The position numbers and the translations under genes are program-made. This document shows positions 1-6,142 of a DNA stretch of 10,163 nt, one piece after another. Position 1 is the first letter of the stretch; each line of letters begins with the position of its first letter. Under the pieces are notes generated by a model. That model ran no database searches. It was given only the letters and a program-made list of their open reading frames with translations, and had not been told where the DNA came from. Origin of the DNA: JBGPJO01 sp964348535 (lineage in GTDB: Bacteria > Patescibacteriota > Minisyncoccia > Phycocordibacterales > JAKFXT01); contig CAYGDB010000019.1 of the NCBI GenBank assembly GCA_964348535.1, forward strand, positions 1-10,163. Direction: 5' to 3'.

Positions 1-81
1 GATTTCAATCTTTGTCGGATCTGTTTTAGAGAGCTTGCAAACGAGGGAAGGATTCCAGGCATTAAAAAATCATCATGGTAA
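1..81 (+). CDS. rpsN: 30S ribosomal protein uS14 (C-terminal fragment)
   Basis: Reading from base 1 in frame gives 26 residues and a TAA stop at 79-81; the gene begins upstream of the window. The visible tail contains LCRICFRELA and then GRIPGIKKSSW, the characteristic C-terminus of the short zinc-binding form of uS14. The two cysteines of LCRIC are the second half of the CxxC...CxxC zinc knuckle; the first half lies outside the window. uS14 binds 16S rRNA in the head of the small subunit. Its position directly before rpsH fits the spc operon. The last 7 bases overlap the start of rpsH in another frame, suggesting translational coupling. This frame is too short to be found by a simple length cut-off. 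Confidence 0.93.
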   Translation, partial: DFNLCRICFRELANEGRIPGIKKSSW

Positions 82-467
82 CAGACCCTATCGCAGATTT
101 TATAAACAGGATTAAGACCGCTCAAATGGCCGGCCTTCCTTCTATTTTAGTTCCTTTTTCAAAATTAAAATTTGAGATTGCCGAACTTCTTGTTCGCGAG
201 AATTACGCGCTAAAAGTTGAAAAGAAGGGAAAGAAAACCAAAAAATATTTAAATGTTTTTCTAAAGTATAATGACGGAAAACCGGAAGTTGAGGGGGTTC
301 TGCGCCTTTCGAAACCTTCGAGGAGAACATATTTAAAAGTTTCAGATATCAGAGCGGTAAAAAATGGTCATGGTCTTTTGGTCCTCTCGACTCCAAAAGG
401 TTTGATGACTGGTAAAGAAGCCAAAAAGGGAAAAATGGGCGGGGAAGCTCTTTTTTCTATTTGGTAG
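75..467 (+). CDS. rpsH: 30S ribosomal protein uS8
   Basis: This 130-residue protein has the uS8 layout: an N-terminal domain starting MVTDPIADFINRIKTAQ and a C-terminal domain ending STPKGLMTGKEAKKGKMGGE...FSIW, close to the family signature STxxGxMTxxEAxxxxxGGE. uS8 binds the central domain of 16S rRNA, and in E. coli it represses its own operon. Length is normal for the family. The ATG at 75 lies inside the end of rpsN (rpsN stop at 79-81), and no Shine-Dalgarno sequence is placed at normal spacing, so coupling to rpsN translation is likely. rplF follows after 21 bases. The E. coli autoregulation cannot be assumed here. Confidence 0.97.
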   Translation: MVTDPIADFINRIKTAQMAGLPSILVPFSKLKFEIAELLVRENYALKVEKKGKKTKKYLNVFLKYNDGKPEVEGVLRLSKPSRRTYLKVSDIRAVKNGHGLLVLSTPKGLMTGKEAKKGKMGGEALFSIW

Positions 468-488
468 AGAAAAAATAAATATAAAAGT

Positions 489-1013
489 ATGTCAAGAATT
501 GCTAAAAATCCGATAGAAATACCACAAAAAACTGAAGTAAACATTTCAGGTGGTTTGGTGACTATAAGCGGTCCGGAGGGCAACCTCTCGCGTATTTTCA
601 AGGATGATATATCAATTTTGGTTGAAGGCAGGCAAGTTTCGCTTGCTCTAAAGAAAGGAAAGTCGGCTTTGTGGGGTACTTATGCTTCTCATATAAAGAA
701 CATGATTGCGGGAGTAAATAAGCCTTTTTCAAAAGAATTAATTCTAGACGGCATAGGCTTCAAGTCTGAAGTGTCAGGAGGAAATCTGGTTCTTGCTCTT
801 GGTTTTTCCCATCCTGTTAAAATTGAAATCCCAAAAAATTTGAAAGTAACGGCTGAAAAAAATATCATCATCGTTTCCGGTTTGGATATCGAAGAAGTGG
901 GACGTTTCGCCGCCTATGTCCGAAGCCAGAAGAAACCGGAGCCTTATAAAGGAAAAGGTTTTCGTTATAGAAATGAAGTTATTCGCCGCAAGGAAGGTAA
1001 GAAAACGGTCTAA
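489..1013 (+). CDS. rplF: 50S ribosomal protein uL6
   Basis: The 174-residue product begins MSRIAKNPIEIP and carries the C-terminal uL6 signature PEPYKGKGFRY at about residues 150-160. Two related alpha/beta domains (about 1-80 and 81-174) are expected for this family, and the length is normal. uL6 sits at the factor-binding side of the large subunit near the sarcin-ricin loop. The gene occupies its standard place between rpsH and rplR. The leader before the ATG is AT-rich (ATAAATATAAAAGT) with no Shine-Dalgarno match, which is usual in this window. Confidence 0.97.
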   Translation: MSRIAKNPIEIPQKTEVNISGGLVTISGPEGNLSRIFKDDISILVEGRQVSLALKKGKSALWGTYASHIKNMIAGVNKPFSKELILDGIGFKSEVSGGNLVLALGFSHPVKIEIPKNLKVTAEKNIIIVSGLDIEEVGRFAAYVRSQKKPEPYKGKGFRYRNEVIRRKEGKKTV

Positions 1014-1029
1014 ATTTATAGATATTATT

Positions 1030-1380
1030 ATGAAATCTTCTCAAGTAAAAAAAGAAAAAAGAGCCCGTCGTCAGGCCAGAGTACGCGCCAAAATATTCGG
1101 CACGGCAGAGCGTCCGCGTCTCTCTGTATTCAAATCAAATCGTTATATTTATGCTCAAATTATTGACGATAACGCGGGAAAAACTTTAGTTTCTGTTTCT
1201 TCTATTCTAGATAAAAAAGGCACTATGCTTGAACGTTCTGTTAAAGTTGGGGAATCTGTAGGCAAAGCCGCTCTTGAAAAGAAAATTAAAAAGGTTGTCT
1301 TTGACAGGGGAGGTTTTCTTTACGGGGGGAATATTAAAGTTTTGGCTGATTCTGCCAGGAAAGCGGGACTTTTGTTTTAA
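1030..1380 (+). CDS. rplR: 50S ribosomal protein uL18
   Basis: From the ATG at 1030 the product is 116 residues, the usual uL18 size. It has a basic N-terminus (MKSSQVKKEKRARRQARVR), the segment GTAERPRLSVFKSNRYIYAQ, and the conserved end FDRGGFLYGGNIKVLADSAR...AGLLF. uL18 binds 5S rRNA in the central protuberance. The open frame extends upstream to 916, but that start lies nearly 100 bases inside rplF and would add 38 non-conserved residues, so 1030 is chosen. It lies 16 bases after the rplF stop. No Shine-Dalgarno sequence is visible. Confidence 0.95.
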   Translation: MKSSQVKKEKRARRQARVRAKIFGTAERPRLSVFKSNRYIYAQIIDDNAGKTLVSVSSILDKKGTMLERSVKVGESVGKAALEKKIKKVVFDRGGFLYGGNIKVLADSARKAGLLF

Positions 1381-1389
1381 ATAAAATAT

Positions 1390-2010
1390 ATGGATGAAAA
1401 TGATAATTTAAAAGAAGATTTGGTTGAATTGCCATTGGTTGAAGATATTGCTCCTGCTCTTGCTCCTGCTGAAGCCGCCCTTGAAGCGGTTTCTCCAAGG
1501 AAGCATATGGATAGAAACTCCCGCAGTAAAAATGTTCGTCGCGGGCCTAGACGTCCTGAAAGAGCTCGTCCAGAGTTTGAACAAAAAATACTCTCAATGC
1601 GCAGGGTTACGCGTGTTGTCGCAGGAGGACGCAGGTTTAGTTTTTCGGTCGCTCTTGTTGCCGGCAATAAAAAAGGAATGGTTGGAGTTGGCACAGGAAA
1701 GGCCGGAGATACCGCTCTTGCCATAGAAAAAGCTTATCGAGACGCCAGGAAGAATATGCGTACTTTTGCCCTTACAAAAGAAATGTCTCTGCCTCACGAT
1801 GTTGAAGCCAAATACGCAAGCTCCGTAATCAAAATAATGCCGGCTCCGGGGCGCGGAATGGCGGCAGGCGGGGCGGTTAGAAGCGTTCTTGAATATGCCG
1901 GCATTAAAGATGTGGCGGGTAAAATTCTTTCAAGAAGCAAGAATGCTTTGAACAACGCCCGGGCTTCCATAAAGGCTCTTGAGAGCATTAAGAATCGAAA
2001 AAACAAGTAA
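1390..2010 (+). CDS. rpsE: 30S ribosomal protein uS5, with N-terminal extension
   Basis: The conserved uS5 core starts near residue 61 (EFEQKILSMRRVTRVVAGGR), with the N-terminal RNA-binding domain (RRFSFSVALVAGNKKGMVGVGTGKA) followed by the C-terminal domain (APGRGMAAGGAVRSVLEYAGI). uS5 contributes to decoding accuracy and lines the mRNA entry of the small subunit. From the first ATG the protein has 206 residues, about 40 more than E. coli uS5. The extra part is acidic and Ala/Pro-rich (about 1-38), followed by an Arg-rich stretch (about 41-60). An in-frame ATG at 1507 preceded by AAGGAAG would give exactly 167 residues, so the start is uncertain. The gene begins 9 bases after rplR. Confidence 0.93.
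   Translation: MDENDNLKEDLVELPLVEDIAPALAPAEAALEAVSPRKHMDRNSRSKNVRRGPRRPERARPEFEQKILSMRRVTRVVAGGRRFSFSVALVAGNKKGMVGVGTGKAGDTALAIEKAYRDARKNMRTFALTKEMSLPHDVEAKYASSVIKIMPAPGRGMAAGGAVRSVLEYAGIKDVAGKILSRSKNALNNARASIKALESIKNRKNK
1497..1503 (+). promoter_or_regulatory. Possible internal ribosome binding site in rpsE
   Basis: AAGGAAG lies 3 bases before the in-frame ATG at 1507; its AAGGA core ends 5 bases before that ATG. Initiation here would skip the 39-residue acidic extension. Nearly all other starts in the window lack such a sequence, which makes the match notable, but the word is short and could be chance. Confidence 0.35.
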
Positions 2011-2015
2011 ATTTT

Positions 2016-2495
2016 ATGCAGCTTCATCAAATAAAAAGGAAGACAAAAAATAAAAAGAGAGCGTCCGTTGGACGTGGGGGCAAACGCGGGAAAACCTCCG
2101 GTCGCGGAACCAAAGGTCAGAAGGCGCGCTCCGGGCACAAGCTTCGTCCGGAGTTGCGCGATATTATAAAACGTCTTCCAAAAAGACGTGGGTTTGGCAA
2201 GAATCGTAATCTTGGAATCAAGTTTGAATACGAAGTTATCAATTTAGACTTGCTGGGAAAAATTTTCCAAAACGGAGAGACGGTTAGTCCGGAGTCTCTC
2301 GTTCAGAAAGGAACTTTTCGCAAGGTTAGAGGCAATATGCCGAAAATAAAAATTCTCGGCAATGGGGAGCTCGACAAGGCTTTGAAGGTGGAGAAATGTT
2401 TGGTTTCCTCTTCGGCTAAAACCAAAATTGAAAAAGCCGGAGGGTCTGTTGTCGATTTTGATCTTTCAAAGAAGATTTCCCCCAAGGTTAAGTAA
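2016..2495 (+). CDS. rplO: 50S ribosomal protein uL15
   Basis: The 159-residue product has the glycine/arginine-rich uL15 N-terminus (VGRGGKRGKTSGRGTKGQK at about 18-36), which threads into 23S rRNA. The C-terminal L15/L18e globular domain shows the motif ILGNGELDKALKV and then SSSAKTKIEKAGGSVVDF. Length fits the family. It starts only 5 bases after rpsE, leaving no room for rpmD (uL30), which normally stands between these two genes. No Shine-Dalgarno sequence precedes the ATG (the spacer is ATTTT), so initiation may rely on ribosomes arriving from rpsE. Confidence 0.97.
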   Translation: MQLHQIKRKTKNKKRASVGRGGKRGKTSGRGTKGQKARSGHKLRPELRDIIKRLPKRRGFGKNRNLGIKFEYEVINLDLLGKIFQNGETVSPESLVQKGTFRKVRGNMPKIKILGNGELDKALKVEKCLVSSSAKTKIEKAGGSVVDFDLSKKISPKVK

Positions 2496-2506
2496 TAAAC
2501 TATGGA

Positions 2507-2543
2507 TTACGAAACTCTAGTCGCCGAGAAAAGATTTTCGTAA
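2507..2543. promoter_or_regulatory. Hairpin in the rplO-secY spacer
   Basis: TTACGAAA (2507-2514) and TTTCGTAA (2536-2543) are perfect 8-base inverted copies around a 21-base loop that itself contains CTC/GAG. There is no following T-run, so it is not a normal terminator. It lies 17 bases before the secY start and overlaps a 14-codon open frame (2502-2543, MDYETLVAEKRFS). It may be an mRNA processing or translational control element for secY; function is unknown. Confidence 0.4.
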
Positions 2544-2559
2544 CTCAAAGCAACAAAAG

Positions 2560-3831
2560 ATGAATAATTTTTTCTCAAAACTCTCACTCGTTATAAAGGA
2601 CAGAAGTCTTCGTAACAAGCTTTTCTTTTTGCTTGCCATGCTTGCCGTTTTCCGGGTTCTTGCGACTATCCCTATCCCCGGAATAGACATAGCCAGGCTT
2701 GAACAGTTTTTCTCCAGCAATCAACTTCTTGGACTTTTGAATATTTTTTCCGGCGGAGGTCTTTCAAATCTTTCTATCATTATGCTTGGTGTCGGGCCCT
2801 ATATTACCGGCTCTATCATCATGCAACTTTTGACCGTTCTTTCACCAAAGCTTAAGCAGATGTATATGGAGGAAGGTGAGGCGGGACGCAAGCGTTTTGG
2901 ACAATATTCGAGAATTTTAACAGTTCCACTCGCCATCATTCAGGGATTTGGTTTTTTGGTTCTCCTTGAAAGACAGGGCATTATAAGTCATCTTGGGTCA
3001 TTTGATTTTGCCATTAATCTCATTGTAATTGTGGCTGGTTCGATTCTTTTGATGTGGCTTGGAGAGCTTATTACCGAATTTGGCATCGGTAATGGAGTCT
3101 CAATAATTATTTTTTCCGGTATCGTGGCAGGACTACCCACCACCATTTCTCGTTTGATATTTACTTTTGACCCTTCGCAAATTCCTCTATACGTATCTTT
3201 TCTTGCGGTCGCGGCTGTTATTATCGCGGCTGTCGTTACTGTTACTGAAGCCGAACGTCCTATACCCGTGACTTATTCAAAACGGGTTCGGGGTTCCAAG
3301 ATGTATGGCGGAATTTCCACTTATCTTCCTCTTCGGGTAAATCAGGCCGGTGTTATTCCTATTATTTTCGCTCTTTCACTTCTACTTTTCCCTCAAATGA
3401 TTTTCAGTTTTCTTTCTCAAACCGGTGTTTCTGTTCTTAATAGTATAGGAAGTTTTGTCACCGAAGCCCTTGCCAATCAGTGGGTTTACGGAAGTTTATA
3501 TTTCATTCTGGTCTTCGTGTTTACTTATTTTTACACCGCTGTAACATTTGACCCTGATTCAATTTCAAGCAATCTTCAAAAAAATGGAGCTTTTATTCCA
3601 GGTGTTCGCCCCGGCCAATCCACCTCTCTCCATATCAGCAAAGTCCTAGTCAGAATTACCTTTGTTGGCGCTCTCTTTTTAGCTTTTATCGCCATTCTGC
3701 CTTTGATAATGCAGGGGATTACGGGCATCCAGGCCCTTGCTTTGGGCGGCACCGCCCTCCTAATTGTGGTTTCGGTGGTGCTTGACCTCATCAGAAAAAT
3801 TGACGCTCAAGTATCAATGCGCGAATATTAA
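2560..3831 (+). CDS. secY: Protein translocase subunit SecY
   Basis: The 423-residue polytopic membrane protein has the SecY hallmarks: ten hydrophobic segments (first about 21-40, last about 393-411), the plug-region sequence near 60-80, FGIGNGVSIIIFSGIV (about 174-189), and the large cytoplasmic loop AERPIPVTYSKR...GGISTYLPLRVNQAGVIP (about 231-267). It also has FDPDSISSNLQKNGAFIPGVRPG (about 330-352, quoted in part by family) and the invariant end DAQVSMREY. It forms the central pore of the Sec translocon with SecE and SecG. Length is typical. The location after rplO is classical. The 64-base spacer before it is the first sizeable gap in the operon and contains a hairpin; there is no Shine-Dalgarno sequence before the ATG. 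Confidence 0.98.
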   Translation: MNNFFSKLSLVIKDRSLRNKLFFLLAMLAVFRVLATIPIPGIDIARLEQFFSSNQLLGLLNIFSGGGLSNLSIIMLGVGPYITGSIIMQLLTVLSPKLKQMYMEEGEAGRKRFGQYSRILTVPLAIIQGFGFLVLLERQGIISHLGSFDFAINLIVIVAGSILLMWLGELITEFGIGNGVSIIIFSGIVAGLPTTISRLIFTFDPSQIPLYVSFLAVAAVIIAAVVTVTEAERPIPVTYSKRVRGSKMYGGISTYLPLRVNQAGVIPIIFALSLLLFPQMIFSFLSQTGVSVLNSIGSFVTEALANQWVYGSLYFILVFVFTYFYTAVTFDPDSISSNLQKNGAFIPGVRPGQSTSLHISKVLVRITFVGALFLAFIAILPLIMQGITGIQALALGGTALLIVVSVVLDLIRKIDAQVSMREY

Positions 3832-3838
3832 TCGCAAA

Positions 3839-3910
3839 ACGTGTAACGTGTAGCGCCAAACGTCAGAATATTTTTTTCCAACGTTACAAGTTGCAAGTTT
3901 TAGGTTACAC
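3839..3910. repeat. Short-word direct and inverted repeats in the secY-adk spacer
   Basis: ACGTGTA occurs twice in tandem (3839-3845, 3846-3852). TGTAACGT (3842-3849) has a perfect inverted copy ACGTTACA (3881-3888), and GTGTAAC (3841-3847) has a second inverted copy GTTACAC (3904-3910). A T7 run lies between the arms (3871-3877). The second copy lies just before the adk start. The arrangement allows two mutually exclusive hairpins in the transcript. It has no coding potential. Confidence 0.55.
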
Positions 3911-3917
3911 TCTCTTT

Positions 3918-4514
3918 ATGAATCGTCGCACATTTGTTTTCATAGGCCAGTCCGGTTCCGGAAAGGGAACTCAAGCCAAGCTTCTTATTGATTACATAAA
4001 ATCAAAGGATAATAGTCGCCCCGTTTTTTATCTTGAATCCGGGGCGGCCTTTAGAAAGCTTGTTTCCGAGGAAAAATACACGGCCAAGCTCGCTAAAAGG
4101 ATTTACGAAGCGGGCGGTCTTCAACCGGAGTTTTTGGCGATTTTCGTCTGGTCAAATTTGCTCATTGAAAACTTGACTGGGGAAGAACATTTGGTTCTTG
4201 ACGGCACCCCGCGAAAATTGCGCGAGGCTCATGTTCTTGACTCGGCCTTTAAGTTTTACAGACAGGAGAGACCAACAGTTGTTTTTCTTAATGTTTCAAA
4301 AGAGTGGTCTGTGGTGAGGCTTACGGACAGGAATCGATCGGATGATAATCCTGGGGATATTGAAGCCCGTTTAAACTGGTTTGAAAGCGACGTAGAACCA
4401 GCGATTAATTTCTTTAAAAATGACCAGTACTACAATTTTCTTGATATAAACGGTGAGCAATCTGTTGATAAAGTTCACGCCGATATAGTGGCGGCAATAG
4501 AGTGGCAAAAATAA
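3918..4514 (+). CDS. adk: Adenylate kinase-like nucleoside monophosphate kinase (short, LID-less)
   Basis: The 198-residue product has the adenylate kinase frame: P-loop GQSGSGKGTQ (about 10-19), an NMP-binding region around FRKL (45-48), DGTPRKLREA (about 95-104, matching family DGFPRTxxQA), and a late Arg cluster RLTDRNRSDD (134-143) with R151. The enzyme interconverts ATP + AMP and 2 ADP. Between the DGTPR region and the Arg cluster there is no long LID insert and no zinc-binding Cys set, so this is the short type. The placement secY-adk-map is standard and supports the identity. The frame opens at 3891, but the P-loop-proximal ATG at 3918 fits family N-termini. Specificity for AMP is inferred. 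Confidence 0.87.
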   Translation: MNRRTFVFIGQSGSGKGTQAKLLIDYIKSKDNSRPVFYLESGAAFRKLVSEEKYTAKLAKRIYEAGGLQPEFLAIFVWSNLLIENLTGEEHLVLDGTPRKLREAHVLDSAFKFYRQERPTVVFLNVSKEWSVVRLTDRNRSDDNPGDIEARLNWFESDVEPAINFFKNDQYYNFLDINGEQSVDKVHADIVAAIEWQK

Positions 4515-5272
4515 AAACAAAAAAAGAAATTGATATTATGCGGGAGGGAGGCAAACATCTCGCTTCCGTTTTGAATACTGTTGTGGCGATTGTAAAGCCC
4601 GGGGTCAGAGCTTCAGAACTTAATCAGCTTGCCGAAAAAAAGATTCGCGATTTTGGAGACGAGCCGGCATTTTTAAATTACACTCCTTGGGGGGCAAACA
4701 GACCCTACCCGGCCACCCTTTGTGTTTCTATAAATGATGAAGTGGTTCATGGAATTCCAAATGAAAAAGAAAAGATTTTAAAAGAGGGAGACATCGTCGG
4801 GCTTGATATAGGACTAAAACACAAGGGTCTATATGTGGATATGGCTGTTACCGTTCCTGTCGGTGATGTTGATAATGAGGCTCAAAAGCTTATAGATACG
4901 ACCAAGGAGGCTCTTAAACGCGCTATAGATGTTTGCCGTGAAGGGGCCGATTTAAGCGAGATTGGATGCGCCATAGAGTCTTATGTAAAACCATTCGGAT
5001 ATGGAATTGTGGAAGATTTGGGCGGACACGGGGTGGGGCATAAGATTCACGAATTGCCTTACATTCGCAATTATTGTCTCAAAGAGAAAATGGGAATTTT
5101 GAAAGTCGGGATGGTTTTGGCTCTTGAGCCGATGTTAAATGAGGGTACTCATGAGGTGATACTTGATAAAGACGGGTATACTTATAGGACAAAAGATGGA
5201 AAGCGGAGCGCTCACTTTGAGCACACAATTGTTATTACAAAAGGGGAGCCGGAAATTTTGACAGCATTTTAG
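4502..5272 (+). CDS. map: Type I methionine aminopeptidase
   Basis: All metal ligands of the MetAP-I family can be placed: D102, D113, H176, E209 and E240, with substrate-site His H83 (VVHGIPN). The surrounding motifs GLDIG, YVDMAVT, GGHGVGH, ALEPML and HFEHT are present. It removes the initiator methionine from nascent proteins. The 256-residue length is typical of the bacterial single-domain form. It begins with GTG at 4502, inside the last codons of adk (13-base overlap), so it is probably translationally coupled. Starting at the next ATG (4538) would remove the conserved IKTKKEIDIMREGG stretch, so GTG is preferred. It is the last gene of the spc-type block here. Confidence 0.96.
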   Translation: MAKIKTKKEIDIMREGGKHLASVLNTVVAIVKPGVRASELNQLAEKKIRDFGDEPAFLNYTPWGANRPYPATLCVSINDEVVHGIPNEKEKILKEGDIVGLDIGLKHKGLYVDMAVTVPVGDVDNEAQKLIDTTKEALKRAIDVCREGADLSEIGCAIESYVKPFGYGIVEDLGGHGVGHKIHELPYIRNYCLKEKMGILKVGMVLALEPMLNEGTHEVILDKDGYTYRTKDGKRSAHFEHTIVITKGEPEILTAF

Positions 5273-5273
5273 T

Positions 5274-5301
5274 TTGCAATTAGGCGGCGAATGGCTATAA
5301 T
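5274..5301 (+). promoter_or_regulatory. Predicted sigma70-type promoter for ndk
   Basis: TTGCAA (5274-5279) and a perfect TATAAT (5296-5301) are separated by 16 bases. Transcription would begin near 5308, 22 bases before the ndk ATG at 5330. This also argues against the in-frame ATG at 5291, which would lie upstream of the transcript start. Confidence 0.6.
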
Positions 5302-5329
5302 GCGACGACAATTCAATAATTTTTTAAAT

Positions 5330-5935
5330 ATGAAACATTTTAAGGAAGAAAGAACTTTGGTTGTCACAAAGCCGGACGCTCTCCAGAGGACCTTGGTTGG
5401 TGAAATTATTAAGCGATATGAGAGGTTGGGACTCAAATTAATCGGGATGAAAATGGTTGTAGCCACTTCCGAGTTTATAGAAAAGCACTACACTCTTGAC
5501 CCAAATTGGAGGCGGGTTACGGGAGAAAAAACCATAAAAGGATACAGAGACAAAGGTATGGAACCACCGTCCGAAGATCCCCTCGCCATAACCGCCATCA
5601 TTCTTGAAAATCTCAAAAAATATATGACCAGCGGACCTTTAATCGCTATGGTTTGGCAGGGAGCCCACGCCGTAAAAATTATTCGTAAGGTAACGGGAGG
5701 TACCGAACCCCTTTCCTCCGACGTCGGCACTATTCGTGGCGATTTTGTTTTTGATTCGTATCAAATGTCTGATAAAGACAATCGGTCCGTCAGAAATCTT
5801 ATTCACGCTTCCGGCTCGCCCGAGGAGGCCGAAATGGAGATTAAACACTGGTTTGAAGAGAAAGAACTTTTCAAGTATCGTTTGGTTCAGGACGAGATTA
5901 TCTATGATGTGAATTTGGACGGGATTTTAGAGTAA
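5330..5935 (+). CDS. ndk: Nucleoside diphosphate kinase, long form with insertion
   Basis: Family signatures are clear: the N-terminal strand RTLVVTKPDALQR (K14), YMTSGPLIAMVWQG (about 98-111), VTGGTEPLSSDVGTIRGDF (about 121-139) and the active-site segment NLIHASGSPEEAE with the phospho-accepting H159. The enzyme transfers the gamma phosphate of NTPs to NDPs. At 201 residues it is about 55 longer than E. coli Ndk. Most of the excess is an insertion at about 56-95 where classical enzymes have the short KPFF loop, plus a C-terminal tail. It has its own predicted promoter rather than reading through from map. The ATG at 5330 gives the family-like N-terminus; there is no Shine-Dalgarno sequence. 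Confidence 0.93.
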   Translation: MKHFKEERTLVVTKPDALQRTLVGEIIKRYERLGLKLIGMKMVVATSEFIEKHYTLDPNWRRVTGEKTIKGYRDKGMEPPSEDPLAITAIILENLKKYMTSGPLIAMVWQGAHAVKIIRKVTGGTEPLSSDVGTIRGDFVFDSYQMSDKDNRSVRNLIHASGSPEEAEMEIKHWFEEKELFKYRLVQDEIIYDVNLDGILE

Positions 5936-5944
5936 TAATTTTTC

Positions 5945-5974
5945 TTGACAACATTATTATTGCAATGAGAGAAT
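5945..5974 (+). promoter_or_regulatory. Predicted promoter for the structured RNA
   Basis: A perfect TTGACA (5945-5950) is followed after 18 bases by GAGAAT (5969-5974, four matches to TATAAT). The predicted start is at about 5981, exactly the first base of the RNA's closing helix. It lies 10 bases after the ndk stop. Confidence 0.5.
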
Positions 5975-5980
5975 GGATTA

Positions 5981-6136
5981 GGATCATTGGCATATTATCC
6001 TCTTAAACACATTTTTAGGGATTCTTATATTACGCCTAACCTTGGTTAGTCGTCGCGGAAACCCACCTAATATTTTTTAGGGTAATTATGCAGATGGTCC
6101 TATGCAAAATCAGACGCTTTTAGCGTCTGATTTTGC
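5981..6136 (+). ncRNA. Putative structured RNA (6S-like small RNA or orphan riboswitch)
   Basis: This ndk-downstream gap has no credible reading frame but folds well by eye. GGATCAT (5981-5987) pairs with ATGGTCC (6094-6100); a 2+2 internal loop follows; GCATA (5990-5994) pairs with TATGC (6087-6091); TTATCC (5995-6000) pairs with GGGTAA (6080-6085) past a one-base bulge. Inside are TTAGG/CCTAA (6015-6019/6066-6070) and a hairpin CTAACC-TT-GGTTAG (6036-6049). A terminator hairpin ends the unit. The promoter placed so that +1 equals the first base of the closing helix supports a real transcript of about 155 nt. I recognise no conserved core of a known riboswitch class. The long closing helix is compatible with 6S RNA, but the apical arm is short for that family. 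Confidence 0.5.
6104..6136 (+). terminator. Intrinsic terminator after the structured RNA
   Basis: GCAAAATCAGACGCT (6104-6118) and AGCGTCTGATTTTGC (6122-6136) are perfect 15-base inverted copies with a TTT loop. The GC-rich part TCAGACGCT/AGCGTCTGA is followed by TTTT, giving a compact Rho-independent terminator with a short U-tract. Its right arm runs into the -10 region of the next gene. Confidence 0.7.
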
Positions 6137-6142
6137 TATAAT
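6134..6142 (+). promoter_or_regulatory. Extended -10 promoter for the membrane-protein gene
   Basis: TGCTATAAT is a perfect extended -10 element (TGnTATAAT). No good -35 box is seen at the normal distance, as is usual for this class. The expected start (about 6148-6149) coincides with the ATG at 6149, so the mRNA would be leaderless. Confidence 0.5.

Noticed and set aside
142..330. Antisense frames within rpsH and other ribosomal genes
   Set aside because: They lie fully inside well-identified genes, have no family features, and are expected by chance in AT-rich sequence.
916..1029. Upstream extension of rplR starting inside rplF
   Set aside because: It would overlap rplF by nearly 100 bases and adds 38 residues with no family match; the ATG at 1030 gives the normal uL18 N-terminus and length.
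1424..1726. Leucine-rich frame overlapping the start of rpsE
   Set aside because: It is the +1 frame of the Ala/Pro-rich rpsE extension; the long Leu run is a by-product of CTCCTGCT-type codons.
3891..3917. adk start at the upstream TTG 3891
   Set aside because: It uses a TTG within the inverted-repeat spacer; ATG 3918 gives a family-like N-terminus directly before the P-loop strand.
5258..5263. TTGACA as -35 box of ndk
   Set aside because: The distance to TATAAT at 5296 is 32 bases, too long; TTGCAA at 5274-5279 has a proper 16-base spacing.
5291..5329. ndk start at ATG 5291
   Set aside because: The ATG lies on top of the predicted -10 region (TATAAT 5296-5301), and the 13 added residues are not family-like; the ATG at 5330 directly precedes the conserved N-terminal strand.
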